Of a stretch of DNA of 64,000 nt, positions 44,961 through 54,395 are shown in pieces. The notes below the pieces were generated by a model that did not search any database, was not told the origin of the DNA, and worked only from the letters and a program-made list of their open reading frames with translations. The stretch is from Haloarcula ordinaria (GTDB lineage Archaea; Halobacteriota; Halobacteria; Halobacteriales; Haloarculaceae), in contig NZ_CP119789.1 of assembly GCF_029338275.1 (NCBI RefSeq), positions 2,108,001 through 2,172,000 on the forward strand. Direction: 5' to 3'. A program made the position numbers and the translations under genes. The number at the start of each line of letters is the position of its first letter. Position 1 is the stretch's first letter.

Positions 44961-46760
44961 TTATTCGACGGTCACGCTCTTCGCGAGGTTCCGGGGCTTG
45001 TCTATCGCCCTGTCGAGCGCGTCGGCGACGTGGTACGCGAACAGCTGGAGCTGGAGGTTGCCGAGGACCGCTGTCAGTTCGGGAGCCGTGTCCGGAACGG
45101 TCAGCACGTCGTCGAAGTCCTCGTAGACCAGGTCGCTCCCTTCGGGCACGACGCCGATTACGGGCGCGCCGCGCGCCTGGACCTCTCTGACGTTGCTGAG
45201 CGTGTTCCTGTCGTTCTCTCCGGAGAACAGCGCGATGACTGGGGTCTGTGGCGTCACGAGCGCGAGCGGCCCGTGTTTCAGCTCGCCGGCCGGGAACCCC
45301 TCGGCGTGTTCGTAGGAGATCTCCTTGAGTTTGAGCGCTCCCTCCAGTGCGACCGGGTAGCAGGGACCACGGCCGATGAAGAAGAACGAATCGGCGTCGG
45401 CGTACCGCCGCGCTACCGCCTCGGCCTGGGGACTCTCGAGTGTCCGTGCTGCGTTGTCCGAGAGAGCCGCAAGTTCGTCTAGCGGATAGCCCTGAATGTC
45501 CGTCCCGCGGTCCTGAACGATGCGTTCGGCGAGCAACACGAGCGCGGTGATCTGTGAGGTGAAGGTCTTCGTCGCTGCGACGCCGATTTCGGGGCCCGCA
45601 CGTATCAGCAGATGGTGGTCACACGCCCTGGTCACGGTCGACCCGACGACGTTCGTCACGGCCAGGGTGGTCGCGCCCTCCGCGCGAGCGATGCGTACCG
45701 CCTCAAGCGTGTCCGCCGTCTCGCCGCTCTGCGTGACGGCGACCGTGAGGACCCGTTCGTCGACGGGTGGTGGGGACCCGCTGTACTCCGAGGCGAGGAA
45801 CGTCTGTGCGTCGACCCCGCGCTCGCGGAGTAACTGCTCACAGTACAGCGATGCGTGATACGACGTCCCACAGGCGACGAAGTGGACAGCCTCGACGGCA
45901 CCGAAGTCCAGTGCCTCGAGCTCTTCGAGCCGGACGCCGTCGTCGGTCAGGCGACCCCGAATCGTCTGTTCGATAGCCGACGGCTGCTCGTGAATCTCCT
46001 TGAGCATGAAGTGGTCGTACGCCCCCTTGCGGGCGTCGCCGGGGGTCCAGTCGATGGTCTCTGCCGGGCGCGTTACCAGCTGGCCGTCGTTGGACACCTC
46101 GAACGACGTCGGCGAGAGCGTCACGAGGTCGCCGTCTTCGAGATACACCACCTCGTCCGTGTACTCGACGAAAGCCGGCGCGTCGCTCCCGAGATAGAAC
46201 GTGTCGGCACCGACGCCGAGCGCGAGCGGTGACCCGTTGCGCGCGGCGAACACGCGGTCGTCGCCGTCGACGAGAATCGCGACCGCGTAACTCCCCGCAA
46301 GCCGGTCGATTGCCTGCCGGACAGCCACGCCCGTCTCGTCGCCCGCTTCCAGGCACTGCTCTACGAGATGCGCCACGACTTCCGTGTCGGTGTCGCTGGT
46401 GAAGCGGTGGCCGTGGTCGCGGAGGTCGGCTTTCAGGACCTCGTGGTTCTCGATAATCCCGTTGTGGACGACGGCCACCCGGCCGGTGCAGTCCGTGTGC
46501 GGGTGCGCGTTCGCGTCTGTCGGCGGTCCGTGCGTGCTCCACCGCGTGTGGCCGATGGCTCTGGTGCCGTCGGGGAGCTCGGCGCGCACGTCGTCGACGA
46601 GCGCGGAGATCTGCCCCGCGCGCTTACAGACGGCGAGCGAGTCGTCGAGTCCGACGGCCACGCCCGCTGAGTCGTAGCCCCGGTACTCGAGGTTCTGCAG
46701 TCCGCGCAGCACACTCGCGAGTACCGGTTCGGTCCCGATGGCGGCGATGATGCCACACAT
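44961..46760 (-). CDS. glmS: glutamine--fructose-6-phosphate aminotransferase
   Basis: 599 aa. MCGIIAAIG starts with Cys2, the glutaminase nucleophile. GHTRWSTHG, NGIIENH and the N-terminal glutaminase fold follow. Two SIS domains (about 280-420 and 450-585; CGTSYHASLY, SQSGETADTLEA) form the isomerase part. The C-terminus DKPRNLAKSVTVE is the family's. It makes glucosamine-6-phosphate, the entry to UDP-GlcNAc, which the WecB/WecC genes 7 kb away would use. A mini-ORF ends 3 nt before the start. Confidence 0.97.
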   Translation of the reverse strand: MCGIIAAIGTEPVLASVLRGLQNLEYRGYDSAGVAVGLDDSLAVCKRAGQISALVDDVRAELPDGTRAIGHTRWSTHGPPTDANAHPHTDCTGRVAVVHNGIIENHEVLKADLRDHGHRFTSDTDTEVVAHLVEQCLEAGDETGVAVRQAIDRLAGSYAVAILVDGDDRVFAARNGSPLALGVGADTFYLGSDAPAFVEYTDEVVYLEDGDLVTLSPTSFEVSNDGQLVTRPAETIDWTPGDARKGAYDHFMLKEIHEQPSAIEQTIRGRLTDDGVRLEELEALDFGAVEAVHFVACGTSYHASLYCEQLLRERGVDAQTFLASEYSGSPPPVDERVLTVAVTQSGETADTLEAVRIARAEGATTLAVTNVVGSTVTRACDHHLLIRAGPEIGVAATKTFTSQITALVLLAERIVQDRGTDIQGYPLDELAALSDNAARTLESPQAEAVARRYADADSFFFIGRGPCYPVALEGALKLKEISYEHAEGFPAGELKHGPLALVTPQTPVIALFSGENDRNTLSNVREVQARGAPVIGVVPEGSDLVYEDFDDVLTVPDTAPELTAVLGNLQLQLFAYHVADALDRAIDKPRNLAKSVTVE

Positions 46761-46763
46761 CGT

Positions 46764-46865
46764 TCAGGTGCTCCATTGAGGCGGGCGCGCGCAGGCGTTG
46801 GTGTTGGTGTCCTCCCACGTGCCGGTCTCGAGGGCGGAATCGGGGGCTGGTGTGTGTTGAATCAT
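46764..46865 (-). CDS. 33-aa upstream mini-ORF before glmS
   Basis: A frame from ATG 46865 encodes 33 residues rich in Thr, Pro, Ala and Asn (MIQHTPAPDS ... PPQWST). Its TGA is 3 nt before the glmS ATG. The tight spacing would allow coupled translation or attenuation. No clear RBS precedes it, so it may be chance. Confidence 0.35.
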   Translation of the reverse strand: MIQHTPAPDSALETGTWEDTNTNACARPPQWST

Positions 46866-46984
46866 AGTGAGGACTGTCTGGCGGTAGTCACACACCGCAA
46901 GGCAGTCTCACGTTGTAGTAATCGAACTCCTTCTGGGTAGTACTCGGCGATTACCAGAACGGATCGATGCGAGAAAGAAGGTGG

Positions 46985-47611
46985 TCAGTCGTCGCTGTTC
47001 TCTGCGGCCCAGTGCAGCGCGGACGTGGCGCCCGCGATACCGACGACCAGCGCCAGCATAGCCATGACCGCCCAGCCTGGGACCGGGGCGAACACGGAGA
47101 GCGCGAGCACGAGGACACCCACGATAGAGACGCCCCCGTAGTACTGGTACCAGCGACGGGACGGGCCCGCCTCGGCGTGGTCGAGGTACTTCTCGAAGTG
47201 GACGGCCTGATCGGTCAGTTCGATGTGGCCGCGGTTCTGGTTGAACTCGACGACGCCGATGTCGTCCATCTTCGGCAGGTGGCACTGATAGAGACCGACG
47301 TAGACCCGCTTGCGCTGACTCGAACTCAGCTCGGCCGTCGTGATGCCGTTCTCGACGGCAGCGACGTGCTCTGCCAGGTCCGACAGCGAGACCCGCTCGC
47401 CGCGTTCACGGAGGTACTTGATGACCTCGCGGCGACGACTGTTCTTCAGAATCTCGAAGATGAGGTCGAGCGACGGTTCGGGCGGCGTGTCTGCTGCCGC
47501 CTCGACCACGGTCTCTGCCTCGGCGTCCACCGGCTCCGAAGAGCTGGTAGTCACTGATTGTTCCTCGACGTTCTGTTCCGATTGCGACATTGTTTGATCC
47601 TTGACTCCCAT
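46985..47611 (-). CDS. DUF7344 HTH protein with two membrane helices
   Basis: About 208 aa from MGVKDQTMSQSE; GTG 47671 and ATG 47590 are alternatives. An acidic, low-complexity head leads to a winged helix (LIFEILKNSRRREVIKYLRE ... LSSSQRKRVYVGLYQCHLPKMDDIGVV). Two C-terminal hydrophobic spans (VSIVGVLVLALSVFAPV and AVMAMLALVVGIAGATSAL) follow. A DNA-binding domain tethered to the membrane suggests a one-component sensor. It is divergent from a paralogue 532 nt away. Confidence 0.8.
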   Translation of the reverse strand: MGVKDQTMSQSEQNVEEQSVTTSSSEPVDAEAETVVEAAADTPPEPSLDLIFEILKNSRRREVIKYLRERGERVSLSDLAEHVAAVENGITTAELSSSQRKRVYVGLYQCHLPKMDDIGVVEFNQNRGHIELTDQAVHFEKYLDHAEAGPSRRWYQYYGGVSIVGVLVLALSVFAPVPGWAVMAMLALVVGIAGATSALHWAAENSDD

Positions 47612-48143
47612 TTGTTTCCCCTTCCCGATGGCGGGGTAGCCATCCAGTGCTACCGCGACTGATGGCTCCACCCGAGCGTAATCGGTATACTTGTTAATCG
47701 AATGGAAAGTACTTAATCCTTTGCAACTGCTAAGTAGGCGACACTAAGTTGATATTACCAGGCTACGCCTCGGGTAGGTTCGATAGTTTTCGCGCCGTTC
47801 CGGTCAGACGTCCCGGTATCCGCCGATACGAATATCGAACTACGGCGGCGCCTTCGGCCGGGGTAGGTTCGATGTTCTCGTCGTAGGCTACGACTGGCGA
47901 CGCCCGTCTCGCCCGTCAGCAACCACCGTTTAGGAGTGCTGCAGGGGTATCTATCTCTCACGTGTGTACGTGGGAAGACCATCGGATACTACCGGAGTTT
48001 TGCCGAGACTACGCCATCGTTTGATACCGGATACACGAGGTATGACCCAGGTAACAAAGTCGTTTATAGGCGAAATCTTCCACTGTGACTATCGAATACC
48101 ACGTAACTTGCAACCCGTACGAACAACGTTGGGAGTAGTGCCG
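47612..48143. other. divergent region between two DUF7344 genes
   Basis: 532 nt. The left part (47,680-47,730) is AT-rich and holds promoter-like boxes for the minus-strand gene. The middle holds a short repeat array. The right part (48,040-48,110) has promoter-like TATAGG/TATCGAATA stretches for the plus-strand gene. No other gene is supported. Confidence 0.55.
47772..47873. promoter_or_regulatory. repeat array, possible operators
   Basis: GGGTAGGTTCGAT occurs at 47772-47784 and 47861-47873. An inverted near-copy (ATCGAACTAC) lies between them at 47834-47843. Direct-inverted-direct copies midway between divergent HTH genes are what an autoregulatory operator set would look like. Confidence 0.5.
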
Positions 48144-48710
48144 ATGATAGGCTCTGACCCCGCAGTGATTACACGCGATGCTGCGTACGAGGTACTCAGC
48201 AACCCCCGACGGAGAGCGATTCTCCACATCCTTCGGACCGCCGACCGTCCGATCGAAGTGACCACGCTGGCGGCGCAAGTCGCCGGCTGGGAGGAGGGGA
48301 TTCGACCGGCAGACCTCACGAGTCGACAGCGAAAGCGTGTCTACGTTTCGATGTACCAGACGCACATCCCGAAACTCGAGTCGGTCGGACTGGTAACCCA
48401 CGAAGGTGAGAACGTCCGTGCCACGAACCAGATTCACGAGATCGACACCTACCTCTCGAAGGAGAGCCGGTGGATACCCTGGTACTACCTGACGACTGCG
48501 ACGTCCGGATTCGCAGTGGCTCTCTTCGGTCTCGCGGCGCTCGCTCCGTTCGTCTCGACGTCGCTCGCGTACTTCGCTGCGTTCCTGCTCGTCGCGAGCG
48601 TCGGAGTCAGCGCTGTCGGGCAGTTCATCGAACACCGACAGCAGAGCCGGACACTGCCGGTCGAACTATCCGGTTATCCGCCGTCCTTACGGGTGACCGG
48701 CAGTGAGTAG
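48144..48710 (+). CDS. DUF7344 HTH protein with two membrane helices
   Basis: 188 aa from MIGSDPAVITRDAAYEVLSN; in-frame upstream starts exist at 47964 and 48042 but add sequence without domain character. The winged helix (EVLSNPRRRAILHILRT ... LTSRQRKRVYVSMYQTHIPKLESVGLV) closely matches the divergent paralogue. Two C-terminal spans (FAVALFGLAALAPFV, LAYFAAFLLVASVGVSAVG) anchor it. Probable membrane-bound regulator; ligand unknown. Confidence 0.8.
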   Translation: MIGSDPAVITRDAAYEVLSNPRRRAILHILRTADRPIEVTTLAAQVAGWEEGIRPADLTSRQRKRVYVSMYQTHIPKLESVGLVTHEGENVRATNQIHEIDTYLSKESRWIPWYYLTTATSGFAVALFGLAALAPFVSTSLAYFAAFLLVASVGVSAVGQFIEHRQQSRTLPVELSGYPPSLRVTGSE

Positions 48711-48866
48711 CGCAGAACGCTCAGTATCGCCCGGGAAACTCCGCTCGGTTCGAGCACAAGAGTTATCCGCGAACCAAGGGAAACAACACATAGGTGTGAC
48801 AATCCACCACACGGACCGACGTACCCGCACGGTCGGTCCCTGGGTTGCAGCGCCGAACTACGCATA

Positions 48867-49148
48867 ATGGCAGATTTCGACCAGTGGGACAAGGTAAGTT
48901 ACGTGATCAGTTCACGGTATCGCGTCGAGACGATTCGTCGGCTGTCGGAGGGCCCGGCGACACCGTCACTCATCGCGAGTGACAGGGAACTCAGCATCGC
49001 ACACGTCTCTCGCGCGCTCCAGGAGCTCCGCGAGATGGACCTCGTTGACCTTCTCGTCTCCGAAGACCGGAAGAAAGGCCGCGTGTACGGCATCACCGAC
49101 GAAGGGGTCGAGGTCTGGGAGACTATCGAACGGAAGAACATGGCCTGA
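48867..49148 (+). CDS. winged-helix transcriptional regulator
   Basis: 93 aa, essentially one wHTH: SRYRVETIRRLSEGPATPSL, then LSIAHVSRALQELREMDLVDLL (recognition helix) and a wing KKGRVYGITDEGVEVWE. It resembles MarR/PadR/ArsR-type archaeal regulators without a ligand domain. Target unknown; monocistronic, and convergent with the HalOD1 gene. Confidence 0.82.
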   Translation: MADFDQWDKVSYVISSRYRVETIRRLSEGPATPSLIASDRELSIAHVSRALQELREMDLVDLLVSEDRKKGRVYGITDEGVEVWETIERKNMA

Positions 49149-49197
49149 CCGGCGTCTCCGACACGACTCCGGTCCCCACGTAGTTCTCGACTGCGCC

Positions 49198-49479
49198 TCA
49201 GTCGCTGGGCTGTTCGAGCTTGGTGACGCTGACTTCAGACTGCTCGAGTTCGACCAGACAGCCTTCGTGTTGGAACTCGAACCGGAACTCCCTGCTTGCG
49301 CTCCGCTCGACGAGCCTGTCCAGCGCGTCGGTGTCGATCGTCTGCCCGACCGGTTCGAGTTCCGTAACGTCCTTCCCGAGCCGCTCTGAGAGTTTGATGG
49401 CGATTGCCGTGCTCGGAGCGGCGTCCGTCAGTTCGTCCTGCCCCGCGTCCGGCGAGCCCAGCTCTTCCTCTGTCCACAT
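49198..49479 (-). CDS. HalOD1 output-domain protein
   Basis: 93 aa. STAIAIKLSERLGKDVTELEPVGQTIDTDALDRL followed by FRFEFQHEGCLVELEQSEVSV is the HalOD1 pattern, a haloarchaeal domain often at the end of signalling proteins. This one stands alone. Function unknown; a signal-output adaptor is inferred. Confidence 0.82.
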   Translation of the reverse strand: MWTEEELGSPDAGQDELTDAAPSTAIAIKLSERLGKDVTELEPVGQTIDTDALDRLVERSASREFRFEFQHEGCLVELEQSEVSVTKLEQPSD

Positions 49480-49712
49480 ACCTCACCATTCGGTAGCCGT
49501 CATAAATATCTACTGAACTCGGCGAGCTGCTGGACACGCGAGCAGAGTGCTACTCGGAGATGCGAAATCGATTATCGAGTGACGGAAGGCGTTCCTACCC
49601 GAATCGTTCGTGAGCGCTTACCCCGAAACCGCCTCTTACAGTCTGAACTGGTACGCACACGGTCGTTATTACAATCTATCTAACAATATCTGTATATCCG
49701 GTCTACTGGTAC

Positions 49713-51602
49713 ATGGCTATCACCCATAGGCAGTTGATTCTGATCGGCGTCACAGTCATCGGAATCGTCACGGTCGGTGCCGTGACGGGAGGGTTCAGTG
49801 AGCCACTCTCAACGCAGAACCAATCACCGGAGACAGCCGGCGCCGACTTCGTAGTCAGCGAGCTGGACGACTCCGACAGGATCACGGCAGGCGAGGACCT
49901 GACCGTCTGGACGACAATCCAGAACCCGGAGTCGTCGGAACAGACCCGACAGATCGCCCTCAGAGTCGATATGGACGGTGACGGTGTCGTCGATACGACC
50001 GTCGCCGAAGAGTCTGTCACGCTCGGCGGCGAGCAGTCCGAAACCGTCGAACTGACCGTGTCGACCGAGTCGATGGAACCCGGTACCTACGACTACGGCA
50101 TCTCGACGGGTGACTCGAGTGACGAGCCCACCAGCAGCGGTCAGTTCGTCATCCTTCGACCGACGACGTTCATCGTCGACGACACGGACGCGGAGTCGCC
50201 CGTCGTTCAGGGCGACAGCACTACCATCACTGCCACCGTCTCCAACACCGGCGACTTCCAGGGCGTCCAGACGGTCGGACTCTACGTGTCCGACGGGACT
50301 AGTGTCGACGACGGGGCGCTAGAGGCCAGCAAGTCCTTCTCGCTCGCCCCTGGAGCGACCGATACCGTCTCGTTCACTGTCGACACAGCCGACCGGTCCC
50401 CGGGCGTGTACACGTACGAAGTGCGGACCGAGGACGACGCTTCGGCCAGCAGTCTCACCATCCACCAGCCAGCCACGTTCGACGTCACCGAGCTGAACGG
50501 CACACTTGATGTGGTCCGGGGCGAGACTGCAAATCTCACCGGCACTGTCGAGAACGTCGGCGACGTCGAGGGAACCCAGACCGTCGCGTTGATGCACGAC
50601 GGGAAAGCCGTCGAGAACCGGACCGTCACGCTCGCGAGCGGTGAATCCACCGACCTCGAGTTCAGCGTGGCGACGGCCAACCGCACGCGCGGGAACTACA
50701 CATACGCCGTCGTATCGTCTGATTACAGCGCCGCGGCGGACCTGCGAGTCCGCAACAGCGAGTTCACCGTGACCGATCTGCGGGGGAACGAGACGGTCTA
50801 CATCGGTGACCCGATGGTTTTCACGGCCACGGTCAAGAACACCGGTGACGCACCGGACACCCAGACCCTCGAGTTCAAACTCGACATCGACGGCGACGAC
50901 CAGCCCGAATCGTACGGCATCACCCAGAACGTCACTCTCGCGGCGAACGAGACCAAGGATGTCGTCTTCGACCTGCCGTACATGGAGGACCCAGACCCGT
51001 TCCCGGTCGAGGACTTCATCACTGGGACGTTCATCTACAGCGTCCATGCCGAGGACTCCAAAATGTCCGCTGTCTTCGTCGCAAAATGGCCACCGTACTC
51101 CGGGTCTGGTGGCTCGGCTGACGACGGAACTGGCGACGTCACGAACGGTGATGGAACCGGCGACGAAACCAACGGTGACGGAACCGGCGATGCGAGCGAA
51201 GATATCGAGTACACGACGCTCGACGAGATTTCGGTCGCCAAGACCAATCTCCATTACGACGAGCTCAGTGACGAGACCGCGAACCAGATCGACGAGATCT
51301 TCGCCCGGCAGCCGTTCGCCGACGGCCTCGACATCACTGATATCTACACCCGCGAGGAGTTCGCGCGAATCAAGTACGACATCAACGTCCCACGCTCCGC
51401 GGACTTCGAGTTCGACTCGCTCGACATGGACCTCCAGCAGACCATCGAGGCCGAGTACGACGCGCAGTTCCAGACTCAAGAGGGTGACACCATCGAATCG
51501 TGGGATGAACTCGCACAGGCCCAGTACGGGACTGATTACGAGAGCCTGACCGACGAGCAACAAGAAGAGATCCGGGCTGCGTACCTGGACCAGTTCGAAT
51601 AG
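49713..51602 (+). CDS. CARDB-repeat cell-surface protein
   Basis: 629 aa. An N-terminal hydrophobic segment (8-27) is a signal anchor. Four CARDB-type Ig-like repeats (about 45-150, 150-255, 255-345, 345-465) recur with [VI]xNxG...V and [PQ]GxYxY motifs. Many N-glycosylation sequons are present (NLT, NRT, NYT, NVT). A Gly/Asp/Asn/Thr spacer with GDGTGD units (465-505) leads to an acidic helical C-terminal domain (505-629) I do not recognise. It is an exported adhesion or S-layer-associated protein, next to the glycan cluster. It has no C-terminal archaeosortase signal. Confidence 0.8.
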   Translation: MAITHRQLILIGVTVIGIVTVGAVTGGFSEPLSTQNQSPETAGADFVVSELDDSDRITAGEDLTVWTTIQNPESSEQTRQIALRVDMDGDGVVDTTVAEESVTLGGEQSETVELTVSTESMEPGTYDYGISTGDSSDEPTSSGQFVILRPTTFIVDDTDAESPVVQGDSTTITATVSNTGDFQGVQTVGLYVSDGTSVDDGALEASKSFSLAPGATDTVSFTVDTADRSPGVYTYEVRTEDDASASSLTIHQPATFDVTELNGTLDVVRGETANLTGTVENVGDVEGTQTVALMHDGKAVENRTVTLASGESTDLEFSVATANRTRGNYTYAVVSSDYSAAADLRVRNSEFTVTDLRGNETVYIGDPMVFTATVKNTGDAPDTQTLEFKLDIDGDDQPESYGITQNVTLAANETKDVVFDLPYMEDPDPFPVEDFITGTFIYSVHAEDSKMSAVFVAKWPPYSGSGGSADDGTGDVTNGDGTGDETNGDGTGDASEDIEYTTLDEISVAKTNLHYDELSDETANQIDEIFARQPFADGLDITDIYTREEFARIKYDINVPRSADFEFDSLDMDLQQTIEAEYDAQFQTQEGDTIESWDELAQAQYGTDYESLTDEQQEEIRAAYLDQFE

Positions 51603-52099
51603 GGCGGTTCGTTCGCCGTCCACTCGCTTTCTGTTTGTGTTTCAGTTGGGAGATTCCGACCGGCCAGCGAGCCCTCTCTCAATCACTGCACACACTGCAG
51701 TGGATACTCCGTTGCGCCGTTCTGTTTGCCGTCAGCGGCTTGCTACCTCAGGGAGCAGGTGTCAGACGCGCCCGGCCAGCGGCAGCCGAGTCCTAATCTG
51801 CCCACGGGGTGCGCTTCGAATCTTATCTCGAGCGCACACGCCCCGAATACCGGTACTACCAGCTGAAAGCAAGGAATAACAATGCGACGTTCACGGTAAG
51901 GGAGGAGTGGAAACGGGTCGGTCGACCGACAGTCGACGGTCCCGGAACTGACGTAGCATGACACTTAGAGACAGTACCCACGGACGAACCCGCGACGGAG
52001 GCACGGTCGGCGACCCACGCGACGAGAACTGCCAGCACCGGCGACGGCACGCCGACACGCGGGCGGCGACACAACTACACCTCGGAGGTGGGGGGTAGC
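51603..52099. other. intergenic region with a 14-nt palindrome and a mini-ORF
   Basis: A perfect palindrome GTCGGTCGACCGAC lies at 51917-51930. A 46-aa frame, MTLRDSTHGRTRDGGT onward, runs 51958-52098 and ends one nucleotide before the GTG of the next gene. It is hydrophilic and Arg/Thr/Gly-rich; it could be a leader or chance. No other gene is seen. Confidence 0.45.
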
Positions 52100-52957
52100 G
52101 TGTACAGAGGGTCGTCAGTCGGCGTCGTCGTCCCCGTCTACAACGAGGCGGAGTTCATCGGCGACGTAATCGAGACGGTGCCCAGTTTTGTCGACAAAGT
52201 GTTCGTCATCGACGACCGGTCCACCGACGAGACGTGGTCCGTCATCACCGAGTACGTCGCCGAGACGGCATCGGAGGCGGCCGAGGACATCGAGCTGGAA
52301 GTCGCTGGCAACACTGCGATGACGGACGGTTCCGGCCAGCCGTTCACCGAGGCATCCGTCCTCGCTGAGCGCCTCGTCCCGGTCAGACACCAGGTCAACA
52401 GCGGACGCGGTGCGGCCGTCAAGACCGGCTACCGCCTGGCGATGATCAACGACCTCGACGTCGTCGCGGTCATGGACGGCGACGGCCAGATGGACCCGGA
52501 CATCCTGGACCGGATTATCGACCCCGTGGTCGAGGGGACGGCCGACTACGCGAAGGGCAACCGGCTGGTGTCGCTCGACCACTGCCGACAGATGTCCAAC
52601 TGGCGGCTCTTCGGCAACACGCTGTTGACCGGACTGACGATGGTCGCCAGCGGCCACTGGCGTATCCGTGACCCACAGAACGGGTACACGGCTATCTCGG
52701 GTGAGGCACTCGACCGACTGACGCTCGACGACCTCTACGACGACTACGGGTTCCTCAACGACCTCCTCATCAAGATGAACGTCCACGACTTCACCGTGGT
52801 CGACGTCCCGATGGACGCGCTGTACGGCGACGAGGAGAGCGGCATCCGGTACGGGTCGTTCGTTCCGAAGCTCTCGCTCCTCTTGTTCCGCGGGCTCATC
52901 TGGCGGCTCTGGACGAAGTACGTCGACCGTCCCGACCCGTCGGCCACCGCGGCCTGA
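52100..52957 (+). CDS. GT2 glycosyltransferase, DPM1-like
   Basis: About 285 aa from GTG 52100, chosen because a GGAGGTG ribosome site lies at 52084-52090; GTG 52088 is possible. VGVVVPVYNEAEFIGDVIETV, then DDRSTDET, then MDGDGQMDPD are the nucleotide and metal sites of GT2. A C-terminal helical stretch (LSLLLFRGLIWRLWTKYV) may touch the membrane. Likely loads dolichyl phosphate or another lipid with a sugar. It opens the glycan cluster. Confidence 0.85.
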   Translation: MYRGSSVGVVVPVYNEAEFIGDVIETVPSFVDKVFVIDDRSTDETWSVITEYVAETASEAAEDIELEVAGNTAMTDGSGQPFTEASVLAERLVPVRHQVNSGRGAAVKTGYRLAMINDLDVVAVMDGDGQMDPDILDRIIDPVVEGTADYAKGNRLVSLDHCRQMSNWRLFGNTLLTGLTMVASGHWRIRDPQNGYTAISGEALDRLTLDDLYDDYGFLNDLLIKMNVHDFTVVDVPMDALYGDEESGIRYGSFVPKLSLLLFRGLIWRLWTKYVDRPDPSATAA

Positions 52958-53114
52958 CTCAGGCAGGCGGTCCGTTCGGGTACCGTCCCCATCGCGTTCC
53001 TAATTTTCGAGCTACCGACGATGTAGAACCGTCTTTCAGTCGGCCAGAGACAGACCAGTGCCCGACGGGAGGCTGCCGCTCTACACTACTTGTCTGCCGG
53101 AAAAACTCACCACT

Positions 53115-54395
53115 TTACAGCTGTTCGACGCGCATGCCGTGTTCGGCCCACTCGTCCGCGTCGAGTATCCACTTCGTGTCGATGACGACGTTGCCTCGCA
53201 TCCGGTCGCGGAAGTCGTCGGGAACGAGGTCCGCGAACTCGTCGTGGTCGGTCGTGATGACCACGGCGTCGGCGTCCGCGAGGGCGCTCTCGTAATCCGA
53301 CAGCTCCAGCTCGGAATCGGTGACGTACGGGTCGTAGGCACTGACCTCGATGTCCTGTTCACCACCGTCGGCGGTGAGTTCGGGTGGTTCCTCCAGGAGC
53401 GTCTCCGCGAACCGTTCCCCGGGGCTGTTGCGTGCATCGTCGACGTTACCCTTGTACGCGAGGCCGAAGACTGCGATTTTCGACCCAGACAGGGTTCCGA
53501 GCGCCTCTCGAAGCATCTCGGAGACGTAGTCGACCATCCCGTCGTTGACGTCCCGGGCGCACTCGATGAGCTCGACGGAGTCTGAGTTCTGGCCGAGGTA
53601 GTGCGGGTCGACCGGGAGGCAGTGTCCGCCCACGCCCGGGCCAGGGGTGAGCAGCGAGACTCTGGGATGGGTGTTCGAGAGCGCGAAACTCGAGCGGACG
53701 TCGACGTCGTAGTCCCGGGCCACCTTTGCGAGCTCGTTCGCCAGCGCGATGTTGGTGTCGCGGAAGGTGTTCTGTGCGAGCTTGACAAACTCCGCCGTCG
53801 ACGGGTCCGGGGCGCGGTGGACCGTGCTCTCCGTCACCGTCTCGAAGAGCCAGGCGGCCGACGCAGTCGAGTCCTCGTCGATACCCCCAACGATGCGGTC
53901 GTTGTGTTTGATCTCGTGGAGTATCGAGCCCGGCAGGATGGTCTCCGGGCAGTGTGCCAGGTGGAAGTCCACGCCAGCGCGGAGCCCGCCTCGCTCCAGC
54001 GCGGGACCGACCACGTGTTCGGTCGTCCCCGGTGGTGAGGTCGACGTCAGGATGACCGTGTCGCCCTCGCGGAGATGCGGTTCGATATTCCGAGCGGCCT
54101 GCTCGACGTAGGTGAGCACGGCCCGGCCCGCTTCCTCGTCGAACGGCGTCGGGACACAGATGAGGTGATACTCGCTCTCAGTTGCCGTCGTCGTGAGCGT
54201 GAGCCGGCCCGACTCCAGTGCCTGGTCGACGTACGCCTCGAGCTCGACTTCCTCGTAGGTCGGTCCGGTCTCGCGGAGGAGTTCGATCCGTTCCGAGTCG
54301 GTATCCACGCCGATGACGGTAAAGCCCTCGTTGGTGAACAGGGCCGCAGTCGGCAAGCCGACGTACCCGAGGCCGTGGACGGAGACGGACGTCAC
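53115..54395 (-). CDS. wecC: UDP-N-acetyl-D-mannosaminuronate dehydrogenase
   Basis: 426 aa from GTG 54395, which overlaps the wecB stop as GTGA. SVHGLGYVGLPTAALFTNEGF is the NAD site. The catalytic Cys is in GPGVGGHCLPVDP, and the C-terminal domain has KIAVFGLAYKGNVDD. It would oxidise UDP-ManNAc to UDP-ManNAcA using NAD. The family also includes UDP-glucose dehydrogenases; the coupled wecB gene favours ManNAc. Confidence 0.9.
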   Translation of the reverse strand: MTSVSVHGLGYVGLPTAALFTNEGFTVIGVDTDSERIELLRETGPTYEEVELEAYVDQALESGRLTLTTTATESEYHLICVPTPFDEEAGRAVLTYVEQAARNIEPHLREGDTVILTSTSPPGTTEHVVGPALERGGLRAGVDFHLAHCPETILPGSILHEIKHNDRIVGGIDEDSTASAAWLFETVTESTVHRAPDPSTAEFVKLAQNTFRDTNIALANELAKVARDYDVDVRSSFALSNTHPRVSLLTPGPGVGGHCLPVDPHYLGQNSDSVELIECARDVNDGMVDYVSEMLREALGTLSGSKIAVFGLAYKGNVDDARNSPGERFAETLLEEPPELTADGGEQDIEVSAYDPYVTDSELELSDYESALADADAVVITTDHDEFADLVPDDFRDRMRGNVVIDTKWILDADEWAEHGMRVEQL

